A stretch of DNA of 64,000 bases from Pontibacter lucknowensis (GTDB taxonomy: Bacteria; Bacteroidota; Bacteroidia; Cytophagales; Hymenobacteraceae), in contig NZ_FTNM01000002.1 in the NCBI RefSeq assembly GCF_900156415.1, forward strand, positions 186,001-250,000. The letters are read 5' to 3'. The position numbers and the translations under genes were made by a program. The stretch's first letter is position 1. Each line of letters opens with the position of its first letter. The notes beneath the pieces were generated by a model. It was not told the origin of the DNA. It did not search any database and saw nothing but the letters and a program-made list of their open reading frames with translations. Below, in pieces: positions 26,185 to 35,027 of the stretch.

Positions 26185-27129
26185 TTACTGAGCGCCTGTA
26201 TGCTTTTTAAATCGCTCTGACAGGTTGGAGGCTACCATCTTCTGGGCCTGCAACACCATGTTGCAGATAGCCTTCGGGCTGGAAACTCCGTGACCGATTA
26301 CAGCATTACCATTGATACCCAGGATCGGGCTGCCACCTACGGCCTCGTAGTTAAACTTGTCGAAGAACGGATCATGCATGTTCTTCTCGTTGAGGATGTC
26401 GTAGATGGACTCCGCCATCTTGAGGATAATGTTGCCTGTATACCCGTCACATACAATTACATCGGCTTTATCGTTGAACATATCGCGTCCTTCGATGTTG
26501 CCAATGAAGTTGACATTAGGGTTGACTTTGAGGCGCTGGTGGGCAGCCTGTGTGTTCACAGTGCCTTTACCTTCCTCTTCGCCAAGATTCATCAGGCCAA
26601 CCTTAGGCTTTTCGATGTCCAGTACATACTTGGCATAGATAGAGCCGATTTCACCAAACTGCTCCAAAACCTCTGGCTTACAGTCAGCATTGGCGCCTAC
26701 GTCAAGCATGATGCCAAAGCCGCCGCTCAGTTTCGGTACCAGGCCTCCAATAGCGGGGCGCAGAATACCTTCAGTGGCTTTTACGCTGAACATGGCTCCA
26801 ACCAGCATGGCGCCGGTATTGCCGGCGCTGCAGAAAGCATGTGCTTTCCCGGCCTTCAGCAATCCATAACCAACAGCAATGCTGGAGTCAGGCTTTTGGG
26901 TCAGGGCTTTCGTGGGATGTTCTCCCATTTCAATGACCTGGGTGGCATTCATCACTTTGATGCCAGTGCCTGTGTATCCATATTCTTTCAGCAGCGGATT
27001 GATTTCTTCTTCCTTGCCGATTAGCAGGATTTCATAATCAGTGTCAAGCTGCTCTGCGGCTAACAAAGCACCCTTTACAGTTGCTTCGGGTGCAAAGTCG
27101 CCGCCCATAGCGTCCAGGGCGATCCTCAT
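26185..27129 (-). CDS. plsX: phosphate acyltransferase PlsX
   Basis: The product is 314 residues. It makes acyl-phosphate from acyl-ACP for PlsY in phospholipid synthesis. The start [14 protein letters not shown] is diagnostic; [23 protein letters not shown] and [16 protein letters not shown] are further family blocks. It is peripheral to the membrane. It follows rpmF by 50 nt in the order DUF177-rpmF-plsX-fabH, conserved across many bacteria. Confidence 0.96.
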   Translation of the reverse strand: MRIALDAMGGDFAPEATVKGALLAAEQLDTDYEILLIGKEEEINPLLKEYGYTGTGIKVMNATQVIEMGEHPTKALTQKPDSSIAVGYGLLKAGKAHAFCSAGNTGAMLVGAMFSVKATEGILRPAIGGLVPKLSGGFGIMLDVGANADCKPEVLEQFGEIGSIYAKYVLDIEKPKVGLMNLGEEEGKGTVNTQAAHQRLKVNPNVNFIGNIEGRDMFNDKADVIVCDGYTGNIILKMAESIYDILNEKNMHDPFFDKFNYEAVGGSPILGINGNAVIGHGVSSPKAICNMVLQAQKMVASNLSERFKKHTGAQ

Positions 27130-27179
27130 GTACTGGATGGGGTTAAATTATACAGAACTAAACAGAGTACAGTCTAAGC

Positions 27180-27377
27180 TTACTGAGCGTTAGTTGTATA
27201 ATTTTTGATCGCCAATTTGCCTTTGTGGTACAGGTCACCTTCTACCACATAAGCATGGTGGAACAGGTGAGGAGTATCTGTAGTAGGGCAGATAGCAATC
27301 GCTTTCTCAGAGAGCTTCTGATGAGTTCTTCTCTTATCTCTTCTGGTCTTCGAAATCTTGCGTTTAGGATGTGCCAT
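27180..27377 (-). CDS. rpmF: 50S ribosomal protein L32
   Basis: The product is 65 residues, very basic ([22 protein letters not shown]). Only one Cys is visible (AICPTTD), so this is a zinc-free form rather than the four-Cys form. It sits between DUF177 and plsX, the usual arrangement. Confidence 0.97.
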   Translation of the reverse strand: MAHPKRKISKTRRDKRRTHQKLSEKAIAICPTTDTPHLFHHAYVVEGDLYHKGKLAIKNYTTNAQ

Positions 27378-27431
27378 TTTTAGTTAAAAATTTACTTGCT
27401 GTTATTTAATACTTTATTATTCTACTGTTTG

Positions 27432-27980
27432 TTAGTTCAGGTTTTTCAAAGCGTCCCAACGCGGATCAATGTCGTCATCGTCATCCCCATCGTTTTCGTC
27501 GCTTTCGCTGTCGCCTCCCTTGCGTGAAGAGTAGATCAGGATATCCCTTTCATCTTCTTCATCAAGCTCTTCCACAAAACGTGGATGAAGCTTTTTCATG
27601 GGCAGCGACAGTCCTATGTAATCATACAGGTGCTGTGCCACATTGAGTGTCTGTGTCTCGGGCGTGATCTGCCACAAGTCCTCGTCCAACTCGGCATTCT
27701 CAGGACCAAACTTGATCAGCAGTGTCTCTTCTATGTCCACTGGCTGGTCAAACTCCTCTAAACTGCGATCGCAGGTGAGGCGTACGTGCCCTTTAATGTC
27801 AAAATGCAGTGTCAGCAGCGACTCGGTCTTATCGAGCTCTACCTTTGCCAGTAGCTTTCCCCCCAGTATGATCTCCTGCTCAAACAAAGAGAAGAATGAA
27901 TCGTCCATCTCAAACTCATAAGAATGCTTCTTATTCGCGAGTTTGGCAATGCCGATTTCGTAGTCTCTAAGCTTTTTCAC
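27432..27980 (-). CDS. DUF177 (YceD) family protein
   Basis: The product is 182 residues. The central block LRLTCDRSLEEFDQPV-like segment (residues about 69-85, with a single Cys) matches DUF177/YceD; the last 30 residues are Asp/Glu-rich. Relatives are needed for 23S rRNA maturation in plants and possibly bacteria. It is the promoter-proximal gene ahead of rpmF and plsX, 54 nt upstream of rpmF. Confidence 0.9.
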   Translation of the reverse strand: MKKLRDYEIGIAKLANKKHSYEFEMDDSFFSLFEQEIILGGKLLAKVELDKTESLLTLHFDIKGHVRLTCDRSLEEFDQPVDIEETLLIKFGPENAELDEDLWQITPETQTLNVAQHLYDYIGLSLPMKKLHPRFVEELDEEDERDILIYSSRKGGDSESDENDGDDDDDIDPRWDALKNLN

Positions 27981-28003
27981 TACCGTGTTTTTATTGCAAG
28001 ACG

Positions 28004-28034
28004 CAAAATTAGAACATTATTTTGACAAATAAAA
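28004..28034 (-). promoter_or_regulatory. promoter of DUF177-rpmF-plsX
   Basis: On the minus strand TTTT (28031-28034), a 19-base spacer, then TAATTTTG (28004-28011) match the Bacteroidota consensus. It lies 23 bases ahead of the DUF177 start. Confidence 0.6.
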
Positions 28035-28046
28035 TAGCAGCCCTAT

Positions 28047-29069
28047 TTATAAAACAGCCTTTTGCTCTGTCTGGCGCTTTTTTATGATGTCGCAGGCAAG
28101 GAACAATGCTTCTCTGAAAGAGGTTTCATCGGCTGTGTGTTTGCCGGCTATGTCGTAAGCCGTGCCGTGGTCCGGTGAGGTACGCACAATTGGCAGTCCG
28201 GCCGTGTAGTTTACCCCTGTTTCCATGGCCAGTGTCTTAAAAGGAATAAGCCCCTGGTCGTGGTACATGCTCAGCACCGCGTCGAACTGCTTGTACATGC
28301 GCATGCCAAAGAAGCCATCGGCAGGGTAGGGGCCGAACACCAAATGTCCTTTTTCTTTCAGTTGCATCACGGCCGGGCGGATGATCTCTGTTTCCTCCGT
28401 TCCGAGCAGGCCCTTCTCACCGGCATGCGGGTTGAGGCCCAGCACCGCGATGCGTGGTTTCAGGATGCCGAAGTCACGACGCAGTGATTCCTGCAGGATG
28501 GTGATCTTACGGATGATCAGGTCGAAGTTGAGCTTTGTAGCTACGTCCTTTACAGGTATATGACCCGTTACCGTGGCAACACGCAAGTCGTCGGCTACGA
28601 GCAGCATCAGGCTGTCGGCGGCGTCGAAGTAGGAGGTCAGGAACTCGGTATGGCCTGGGAATTTAAACTCCTCGGACTGTATGTTGTCTTTGTCGATCGG
28701 GGCAGTTACCAAACCGTCCAGCAGGCCGGCTTTCAAATCCTGACAGGCAGCCATCAGCGAATCAAGCGATGCCTTGCCAGACTCCGGCTTTGGTGTGCCC
28801 GGCTCTACTGCGATGTCTTCTTCCCAGCAGTTGATCAGGTTTATCTTTTTAGGTATAAGCTCCTGCGCAGAACCCACTTGCTGGTAATGGAAATGCTCGG
28901 CGCTTAGGGCCTTGCGCACCTTGTTGACCACGCCGGCAGAGCCGTAGATCACGGGTGTGCAGAAGTTGAGGATGCGCTGGTCTGAAAGGGTTTTGACGAT
29001 GATCTCCGGGCCAATGCCGTTTGTGTCGCCTATGCTGATGCCTATTTTTGCTTTGTGTCTGTTGTCCAT
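28047..29069 (-). CDS. pdxA: 4-hydroxythreonine-4-phosphate dehydrogenase
   Basis: The product is 340 residues, cytoplasmic; it oxidises 4-hydroxythreonine-4-phosphate in the DXP-dependent vitamin B6 pathway. The start contains GISIGDTNGIGPEII; metal-binding His residues appear in KFPGHTEFL, LGLNPHAGEKGLLG and LSMYHDQGLIPFK, and TSPDHGTAYDIAGK is the C-terminal block. It lies 6 nt after the aminopeptidase gene and is likely co-transcribed with it. Confidence 0.96.
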   Translation of the reverse strand: MDNRHKAKIGISIGDTNGIGPEIIVKTLSDQRILNFCTPVIYGSAGVVNKVRKALSAEHFHYQQVGSAQELIPKKINLINCWEEDIAVEPGTPKPESGKASLDSLMAACQDLKAGLLDGLVTAPIDKDNIQSEEFKFPGHTEFLTSYFDAADSLMLLVADDLRVATVTGHIPVKDVATKLNFDLIIRKITILQESLRRDFGILKPRIAVLGLNPHAGEKGLLGTEETEIIRPAVMQLKEKGHLVFGPYPADGFFGMRMYKQFDAVLSMYHDQGLIPFKTLAMETGVNYTAGLPIVRTSPDHGTAYDIAGKHTADETSFREALFLACDIIKKRQTEQKAVL

Positions 29070-29075
29070 TTTTTC

Positions 29076-30509
29076 TTAGTTAGCCTGAGAGCTAAGGTAG
29101 TTGTAAACGAGGCGTACGCCTGAGCCAGTGGCTAGTTTACCTCGGTAAGAGTCCTCACCTAATAGATAAGCCGTGCCGGCAATGTCGAAATGCACCCAAG
29201 GGTAATCCGTGAAATACTCCAGGAATACGCCCGCCGAAATAGCACCCGCCTCGGCACCGCCCAGGTTTTTGATGTCAGCTATGTCCGACTCGATGTGCTT
29301 TTTGTACTCATCCCACAGCGGAAACTCCACAATGCGCTCATGCTCGGCTTCGCCTGCTTTTTTCAGGGCAGTCATTACCTCGTCGCCGGCATTGCTCATC
29401 GCCACCAGGCCTTCCTTGCCGATGGCGCGGGCTGCGGCTCCTGTCAGGGTCGCCATATCGATCACCAGCTCCGGCTTATACCTTTGCGCAAAGCTCAGGG
29501 CGTCGGCCAGGATCAGGCGGCCCTCAGCGTCGGTGTTGAGCACTTCCACAGTCATACCGTTGTGCATGGTGAGTACATCGCCTGGCGCATAGGCCTTGCC
29601 ACCGGGACGGTTGTCGGTGGCAGGTATAAGCGCAATCACATGTAGTTGTATGTTGTTCTTGGCCAAAGCATACATCACTCCCGCCACGGCAGCAGCGCCA
29701 GCCATGTCGGACTTCATGTAGTCCATGGACTGGGGCGTAGGCTTCAGGCTAAGGCCGCCGGTGTCGTATACCACACCTTTGCCTACCAGCACGTAAGGCT
29801 TGCTGTTGGCAGCGCCTTCCGGTTTCCACTCCAGTATGTTAAAGGTAGGCGGCTCTTCGCTGCCCTGGTTCACGGCCAGCAGACCACCCATTTTCAGGGA
29901 CTGTATCTGCAGCTCGTCAAAGACCTGCGTGGTAAAACCGGCTTTTTCACCGAGCTCTACCAATTGCTCGCTGAACTGCGAAGCGCTCTGGTGGCTGTTC
30001 GGCTCGTTTACCAGGTCGCGGGTCACGGTCACAGCGTCGAGTACGTTCTGCAGTTCCATCACATCAAACTCCGACAGGTTCTCGTCTGTCAGTACAACAG
30101 TCTGCAGCGAACTTGGCTTGTTGTTTTTGGTCTTGTATTTCTGGAACTGGTAGTTGCTCAGGTACAGGCCCTCGGCCAGGTAGGGGCTGGCATCTAATTT
30201 GGTGAGGTCCTGTATGGCAAGCTCTTCTACCTTGTCGGCTTTGAGCTGCTTGAGCAGGGCATAGCCCGCCTGGCGCAGGTTCTCTCTGGTGGCGTTCTTC
30301 GTTTTTCCCTCCGTGTATACCACCACGTATACCCGTTGCGTATAGCGGTTCAGGGAAACGATCTTCGCTTCCGCTTCGAGTTGGCGTTTCAGGTAGGCGG
30401 TTTCGTCTGAGCTTAGCTCTGAGAGTGAGTCCGTCTGATCAGCCCGCACAATCAGGGCTACGTCTGTATTTTTACCTACCGATGTATTGTATTTGAGTTG
30501 TGTTGGCAT
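29076..30509 (-). CDS. M17 leucyl aminopeptidase
   Basis: The product is 477 residues, cytoplasmic. The two-metal active site of M17 enzymes is visible: the Lys of VGKGVVYDTGGLSLKP, the Asp of YMKSDMAGAAAV, and NTDAEGRLILADAL carrying the Asp/Glu/Arg residues. The N-terminal domain (about 1-160) is less conserved, as is normal. It removes N-terminal residues from peptides. The name pepA is common but other M17 paralogues exist, so no symbol is given. Confidence 0.93.
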   Translation of the reverse strand: MPTQLKYNTSVGKNTDVALIVRADQTDSLSELSSDETAYLKRQLEAEAKIVSLNRYTQRVYVVVYTEGKTKNATRENLRQAGYALLKQLKADKVEELAIQDLTKLDASPYLAEGLYLSNYQFQKYKTKNNKPSSLQTVVLTDENLSEFDVMELQNVLDAVTVTRDLVNEPNSHQSASQFSEQLVELGEKAGFTTQVFDELQIQSLKMGGLLAVNQGSEEPPTFNILEWKPEGAANSKPYVLVGKGVVYDTGGLSLKPTPQSMDYMKSDMAGAAAVAGVMYALAKNNIQLHVIALIPATDNRPGGKAYAPGDVLTMHNGMTVEVLNTDAEGRLILADALSFAQRYKPELVIDMATLTGAAARAIGKEGLVAMSNAGDEVMTALKKAGEAEHERIVEFPLWDEYKKHIESDIADIKNLGGAEAGAISAGVFLEYFTDYPWVHFDIAGTAYLLGEDSYRGKLATGSGVRLVYNYLSSQAN

Positions 30510-30667
30510 TTGTCATTCGTATCTTTGAGCACGCAATATAGTAAGTATATAGTGTAATGCGAAAAAGCCCGGTACAGGTATAGCCAATGCCGGCGTCGCA
30601 TATAAATTAGGTATAACGGGTTTCCGGCAAAATTGTCTCAACAAGCCGGCACCATAACGCATAGCAT

Positions 30668-31447
30668 GTGAGCAAAGTAAGTCCGAAGAAGCACTTAGGC
30701 CAGCACTTTCTGGTCGACCAGAACATCGCCCGCAAGATTGTGGAGCAACTCACTTTGCCCGGCGGCGTGGAGGATGTGCTGGAGATCGGCCCGGGTATGG
30801 GCGTGCTCACCCAGTATATGCTCGAGCACAAGGAGTACCGCACCACGGTGCTGGACATCGACCGCGAGTCTATTGCCTATCTGCAGCAGCACTTTCCAGC
30901 TTTGGGCGATCGCATCATCTCGGCAGACTTCCTGAAAACCGACCTGAGCAAGCTGTTTTCGGGTAAGTTCGCTATCATCGGCAACTTCCCTTACAACATC
31001 TCGAGCCAGATCTTCTTTAAGGTGCTGGAGCACCGCGACGTGGTGCCGGAGGTCGTGTGCATGATCCAGAAGGAAGTGGCCGAGCGACTGGCCTCACCTC
31101 CGGGAAATAAAGCGTACGGTATATTAAGTGTGCTCCTGCAAGCCTTTTATACCATCGAGTATAAATTTACGGTACACGAAAACGTGTTCCACCCGCCACC
31201 CAAAGTAAAGTCGGGCGTTATTAGTGTGGTGCGCAATGACCGGCAGAGCCTGCCGTGTGACGAAAAGCTTTTTTTCTCGGTGGTGAAAAACAGTTTTGGA
31301 ACAAGGCGCAAAACGCTGCGTAACTGCCTCAAGACATTTAATCTCCCACCGGAGGTGACCACGCAGCCAGTTTTTGACAAAAGAGCGGAGCAGCTGTCAG
31401 TAGAGGATTTTATAGCATTGACCCAGCTCGTAGAGCAGAACATATAA
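30668..31447 (+). CDS. rsmA: 16S rRNA (A1518/A1519-N6) dimethyltransferase
   Basis: The product is 259 residues from a GTG start; an ATG overlapping the GTG is out of frame and stops at once. [18 protein letters not shown], the SAM motif [11 protein letters not shown], and the catalytic [13 protein letters not shown] identify KsgA/RsmA, which dimethylates two adenines of 16S rRNA late in 30S assembly. The divergent aminopeptidase gene begins 158 nt upstream. mgtE follows after 4 nt, so the two are one transcript. Confidence 0.96.
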   Translation: MSKVSPKKHLGQHFLVDQNIARKIVEQLTLPGGVEDVLEIGPGMGVLTQYMLEHKEYRTTVLDIDRESIAYLQQHFPALGDRIISADFLKTDLSKLFSGKFAIIGNFPYNISSQIFFKVLEHRDVVPEVVCMIQKEVAERLASPPGNKAYGILSVLLQAFYTIEYKFTVHENVFHPPPKVKSGVISVVRNDRQSLPCDEKLFFSVVKNSFGTRRKTLRNCLKTFNLPPEVTTQPVFDKRAEQLSVEDFIALTQLVEQNI

Positions 31448-31451
31448 TACC

Positions 31452-32804
31452 ATGCAGGTAGAGATCACACGTGAATACATAGAACAGGTTGAAGAGGCAA
31501 TAACACGCGATGACAAGGGATTCATACTCGAATCCATGTCCGACATGTATCCGGCTGACATCACCACGGTGCTGTACGAACTGGACACCAACGAGTCGAA
31601 GTACGTGCTGGACCTTTTGCCTCCCGATATTGGTTCTCAGATTCTCAGTGATCTCGACTATGACATCCGCACGGATTTCTTAGCTTACTTCACTAGTCAG
31701 GAAGTAGCCCGCTATGTCAACCTGATGGACTCGGATGACGCCGTGGACATTCTGAACGAGATGAATGTGCAGCGGCGGGAGGAAGTGATTGCCCTGCTTG
31801 AAAACGAGGAGAAAGCGGATGACATTCTGGACCTCTTGCACTACGAAGAAGACTGTGCCGGTGGTTTGATGGCAAAAGAGCTTATCAAAGTGAATATCAA
31901 CTGGCGTGTGCGGCAGTGTATTGAGGAAATTCGTCGGCAGGCCGAAGATGTGGAACGCATCTATACGGTATATGTGGTTGATAACCGCGACATCCTGCTG
32001 GGTCGCCTGAGTATTAAAGCGCTGTTGCTCTCCAAGGACGATAAGCTGGTACGAGACATTTACAACGAAGACGTAATTTCGATCGAATCATTCCGCGACG
32101 AGAACGAAGTGGTAAGTGTGATGCAGAAGTACGACCTGGAAGCTATACCTGTCGTGAACATACAGGGCAAATTGCTTGGTCGCATCACCATCGACGACGT
32201 GATCGACGTAATGCAGGAACAGGCCGAACTCAGCCGTCAGCTCATGACGGGTATCTCGGAAAATGTAGAGGAAGATGATAGCGTGTTCCGCATATCGCGC
32301 TCCCGCATACCCTGGCTTGTGATCGGCATGGTGGGTGGTTTGCTGGCCGCGCACTTCATGGGTTTCTTCGAGGCAGATATTGCCATGCTACCGGCTCTGG
32401 CGCTGTTTGTGCCGCTTATTACTGCGACGGGTGGTAACGTAGGTATACAGTCCTCTTCCATCATCATTCAAACGCTCTCTTCCAATGCCGTGATCTTCGA
32501 GAACTTCGCCCAGCGTCTCCTGAAGCTCATCCTGGTTGCTCTGCTGAATGCGCTGATTATTTCAGCCCTTGTGTTTGGCTTTTCCTACCTATTCCGACAG
32601 GACCTGAAATTGTCGATGGTAGTATCGGTCGCGCTGTTCTCCGTGGTGATGCTGGCCTCCCTAATGGGGACGCTGACCCCGATGCTGCTTGATAAGATGG
32701 GCGTGAATCCTGCTGTTGCTGCCGGTCCTTTTATTACAACTGCAAATGACCTGCTGGGCCTGGCGATCTACTTTGGTGTAGCGCATATGCTGTATGATTT
32801 ATAA
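31452..32804 (+). CDS. mgtE: magnesium transporter MgtE
   Basis: The product is 450 residues. The soluble N-terminal superhelix (about 1-125, repeated Asp-Ile-Leu patterns) and tandem CBS domains (about 130-255) form the magnesium-sensing part. Five membrane helices fill about 280-450 and contain PALALFVPLITATGGNVGIQSSS, the pore region of the family. It imports Mg2+ with gating by cytosolic Mg2+. The overlap with the next gene's first possible ATG and the 4 nt gap to rsmA indicate an operon. Confidence 0.95.
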   Translation: MQVEITREYIEQVEEAITRDDKGFILESMSDMYPADITTVLYELDTNESKYVLDLLPPDIGSQILSDLDYDIRTDFLAYFTSQEVARYVNLMDSDDAVDILNEMNVQRREEVIALLENEEKADDILDLLHYEEDCAGGLMAKELIKVNINWRVRQCIEEIRRQAEDVERIYTVYVVDNRDILLGRLSIKALLLSKDDKLVRDIYNEDVISIESFRDENEVVSVMQKYDLEAIPVVNIQGKLLGRITIDDVIDVMQEQAELSRQLMTGISENVEEDDSVFRISRSRIPWLVIGMVGGLLAAHFMGFFEADIAMLPALALFVPLITATGGNVGIQSSSIIIQTLSSNAVIFENFAQRLLKLILVALLNALIISALVFGFSYLFRQDLKLSMVVSVALFSVVMLASLMGTLTPMLLDKMGVNPAVAAGPFITTANDLLGLAIYFGVAHMLYDL

Positions 32805-32808
32805 TACC

Positions 32809-33762
32809 ATGGCAAAACCTGGCATCCTGATCATCGACGAAGTGCATGACAGTTTGTTTCCTATGCTGGAAGGTATAGGTATAGCCTATGATTATCGGCC
32901 GGATATCAAGCCTATCGAGGTATGTGAGGCCCTGGTAGGTTTTGAGGGGCTGATTGTGCGGAGCAAAATGCGGATTACAGCGGAAACGATTAAGCTAGCT
33001 GATCAGCTCAGGTTTGTGGCACGGGCAGGTGCCGGGCTGGATAACATCGATGCCGAAGCGCTGCAGGAGCGAGGTATAGCGCTGATCGGGGCTAATGAAG
33101 GCAACCGGCAGGCGGTGGGGGAGCATGCCTTGGGTATGCTGCTCAGTCTGATGCGCAACATCACCCGTGGTGACCGGCAGGTACGCGACAAGGTATGGCT
33201 GCGCGAAGAAAACAGGGGGGAGGAAATCAGCGGCAAAACAGTCGGTATTATTGGCTTCGGAAATATGGGCCAAAGCTTTGCCCGTGTACTGAGTGGCTTC
33301 GGCTGCCGTATCCTGGCCTATGACCGCTTTGCCCCTGAAAAGATCTCTGCGCCGGCTGAGCCTGTGTCGCTCGAAGTTTTACAGGCAGAAGCAGATATCG
33401 TGAGTCTGCATATACCCTATATTCCAGAAAACCGGGCCTTTGCGGATGATGCTTTTTTCCAGGGCTTCAGCAAGCCGATCTGGTTTATGAATACCTCCCG
33501 CGGTGAGGTAGTGGACCAGACCGCACTCGTAAGGCATCTGCAAACGGGTAAGCTCAAAGGAGCAGCGCTGGACGTGCTTGAGAATGAAAAGCTTCAGAGC
33601 CTGACCGAAGAGCAAAGCCAAAACTTCGATTACCTGAGATCAGCTGATCATGTGGTGCTCACGCCCCATATCGCTGGCTGGACCCACGAGTCTTATGTGA
33701 AAATAAACGAGGTGCTGGTACAGAAAATACGGGCCTTGCAGGAGGCTGGAAAGCTTTCTTGA
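32809..33762 (+). CDS. D-2-hydroxyacid dehydrogenase (SerA/PdxB-like)
   Basis: The product is 317 residues starting at the ATG 32809, 4 nt after mgtE; an in-frame ATG at 32794 would overlap mgtE. The NAD-binding motif GIIGFGNMGQSFARVL, catalytic Arg in NTSRGEVVDQ, and His in LTPHIAGWTHES are present. Candidate substrates include 3-phosphoglycerate, hydroxypyruvate and 2-hydroxyacids. It lacks the regulatory ACT domain of long SerA. Third gene of the rsmA-mgtE unit by spacing. Confidence 0.9.
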   Translation: MAKPGILIIDEVHDSLFPMLEGIGIAYDYRPDIKPIEVCEALVGFEGLIVRSKMRITAETIKLADQLRFVARAGAGLDNIDAEALQERGIALIGANEGNRQAVGEHALGMLLSLMRNITRGDRQVRDKVWLREENRGEEISGKTVGIIGFGNMGQSFARVLSGFGCRILAYDRFAPEKISAPAEPVSLEVLQAEADIVSLHIPYIPENRAFADDAFFQGFSKPIWFMNTSRGEVVDQTALVRHLQTGKLKGAALDVLENEKLQSLTEEQSQNFDYLRSADHVVLTPHIAGWTHESYVKINEVLVQKIRALQEAGKLS

Positions 33763-33858
33763 GAATACCTGCCCTGAGGCTGTCCTATGCTGTCAGGTTT
33801 ACGTATAGAAGAGATGTCGGCACTTAAAAGATTGCCTTCAGGGGCTTGCAAATAAGTA

Positions 33859-33890
33859 TTGCAGAAAAATTTTGTATTAAAATAAATTTG
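33859..33890 (+). promoter_or_regulatory. candidate promoter of the greA leader
   Basis: TTG (33859-33861), a 21-base spacer, then TAAATTTG (33883-33890) fits the Bacteroidota consensus. A second -7-like word, TATATTTG, overlaps at 33891-33898. Confidence 0.5.
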
Positions 33891-33899
33891 TATATTTGC

Positions 33900-34055
33900 T
33901 CAACACAGTGCCACCGGGGGATGCCCGTGTGCATGTAGCTTGCCCAGAATCCCCGGCTTGTTTTGATGCAGCCAGGCTGAAGAAGAAAAAATTAATCATC
34001 AACATATTAGGCAAAAAGAACGGTTATGTTTGACATAGCCGTTCTTTTTGTTTTT
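33900..34055 (+). ncRNA. structured terminated leader or small RNA upstream of greA
   Basis: About 150 nt without an ORF lie between a promoter and an intrinsic terminator. The helix CCGGGGgAT (33914-33922) / ATCCCCGG (33949-33956) encloses about 26 bases. The terminator stem 34013-34028 / 34034-34049 (AAAAAGAACGG and complement, one G-T pair) is followed by TTTTTGTTTTTG and ends 25 nt before the greA ATG. In E. coli greA has a terminated leader (GraL); this could be an independent analogue, or another small RNA such as a 6S-like RNA. No sequence match to a known family is recognised. Confidence 0.5.
34013..34055 (+). terminator. intrinsic terminator just upstream of greA
   Basis: A 16-bp stem (one G-T pair) with the 5-base loop TTTGA is followed by a T-rich tail. 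It terminates the leader described above rather than any upstream coding sequence. Confidence 0.8.
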
Positions 34056-34080
34056 GTGTTTTAAAACGTGAAGACATATT

Positions 34081-34554
34081 ATGAGCAACATTTCTTATTA
34101 CACCGCTGAAGGTTTACAAAAGCTGAAGGAAGAGCTGCATGACCTTAAGACAAAAGGCCGCTCAGAGGTGGCCCGCCAGCTAGCAGAGGCACGCGACAAA
34201 GGCGACTTGAGTGAGAACGCCGAGTATGACGCCGCCAAGGATGCACAGGGTCACCTGGAGCTGAAAATTGCCAAACTGGAGGAAGTGGTAGGCAATGCCC
34301 GCCTCATCGACGAGTCGAACCTGGACACAAGTAAGGCACTGATTCTCTCCAAAGTGAAGATCAAGAACCTGAAGAACAACATGGTGATGGACTATACCTT
34401 GGTGGCGGAAGAAGAAGCGGACCTGGCTTCGGGCAAAATTTCGGTGAAATCTCCGATCGGTAAAGGATTGTTGGGCAAGTCTGTCGGCGAAAAAGCAGAG
34501 ATAACCGTACCTGCTGGTAAGATCGAGTTCGAAATACTGGAAATTAGCCGCTAA
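34081..34554 (+). CDS. greA: transcription elongation factor GreA
   Basis: The product is 157 residues. The N-terminal coiled coil with the acidic tip (ARDKGDLSENAEYDAAKDAQ) enters the RNA polymerase secondary channel and triggers transcript cleavage; the C-terminal FKBP-like domain (about 80-157: LVAEEEADLASGKISVKSPIGKGLLGK) docks on the polymerase rim. The ATG at 34081 is typical. A HIT-family gene follows after 4 nt. Confidence 0.96.
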   Translation: MSNISYYTAEGLQKLKEELHDLKTKGRSEVARQLAEARDKGDLSENAEYDAAKDAQGHLELKIAKLEEVVGNARLIDESNLDTSKALILSKVKIKNLKNNMVMDYTLVAEEEADLASGKISVKSPIGKGLLGKSVGEKAEITVPAGKIEFEILEISR

Positions 34555-34558
34555 GACT

Positions 34559-34960
34559 ATGGAGCCATCTATCTTCACTAAAATTGTAAAAGGCGAGATC
34601 CCTGCTTACAAAATAGCCGAGGATGATCGCTACCTGGCCTTTCTGGATGTATTCCCAACGACTAAAGGCCATACCCTCGTAATCCCTAAGCAACAGATCG
34701 ACTATTTGTTCGACCTGGATGACGAGCTTTACCTGGGCCTGATGGCATTTGCCAAAAAAGTGGCGGCTGCAGTAGAGAAGGCTGTGCCGTGCAAGCGCAT
34801 TGGTGTGGCGGTGGTAGGGCTGGAAGTACCCCATGCGCACGTGCACCTGATTCCGCTGAACAAGATGGCAGACATGAACTTTGCCAACAAACAGAAGTTC
34901 AGCAAAGAAGAGTTTGAAGAAGTAGCCGAAAAGATCCGGAAGGAGTATGAAGCTGCTTAA
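34559..34960 (+). CDS. HIT family protein (HINT-type nucleotide hydrolase)
   Basis: The product is 133 residues, cytoplasmic. The triad motif VPHAHVHLIPLN (H-x-H-x-H) contains the nucleophilic His of phosphoramidases; IFTKIVKGEIPAYKI is the family N-terminus. Likely hydrolyses adenosine phosphoramidates or related nucleotides. Four nt after greA, hence co-transcribed, ended by a strong terminator. Confidence 0.93.
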   Translation: MEPSIFTKIVKGEIPAYKIAEDDRYLAFLDVFPTTKGHTLVIPKQQIDYLFDLDDELYLGLMAFAKKVAAAVEKAVPCKRIGVAVVGLEVPHAHVHLIPLNKMADMNFANKQKFSKEEFEEVAEKIRKEYEAA

Positions 34961-34981
34961 GGTATAGCAGTGTATACCTGT

Positions 34982-35022
34982 AAACAAAAGGGGCGGATCT
35001 GAAAGATTCGCCCCTTTTGTTT
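34982..35022. terminator. bidirectional terminator between HIT and mlaD-like genes
   Basis: CAAAAGGGGCG...ATC / GAT..CGCCCCTTTTG form a long stem (one G-T pair) with a GAAA loop, followed by a T-run on the plus strand. Confidence 0.9.
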
Positions 35023-35027
35023 TTTGC

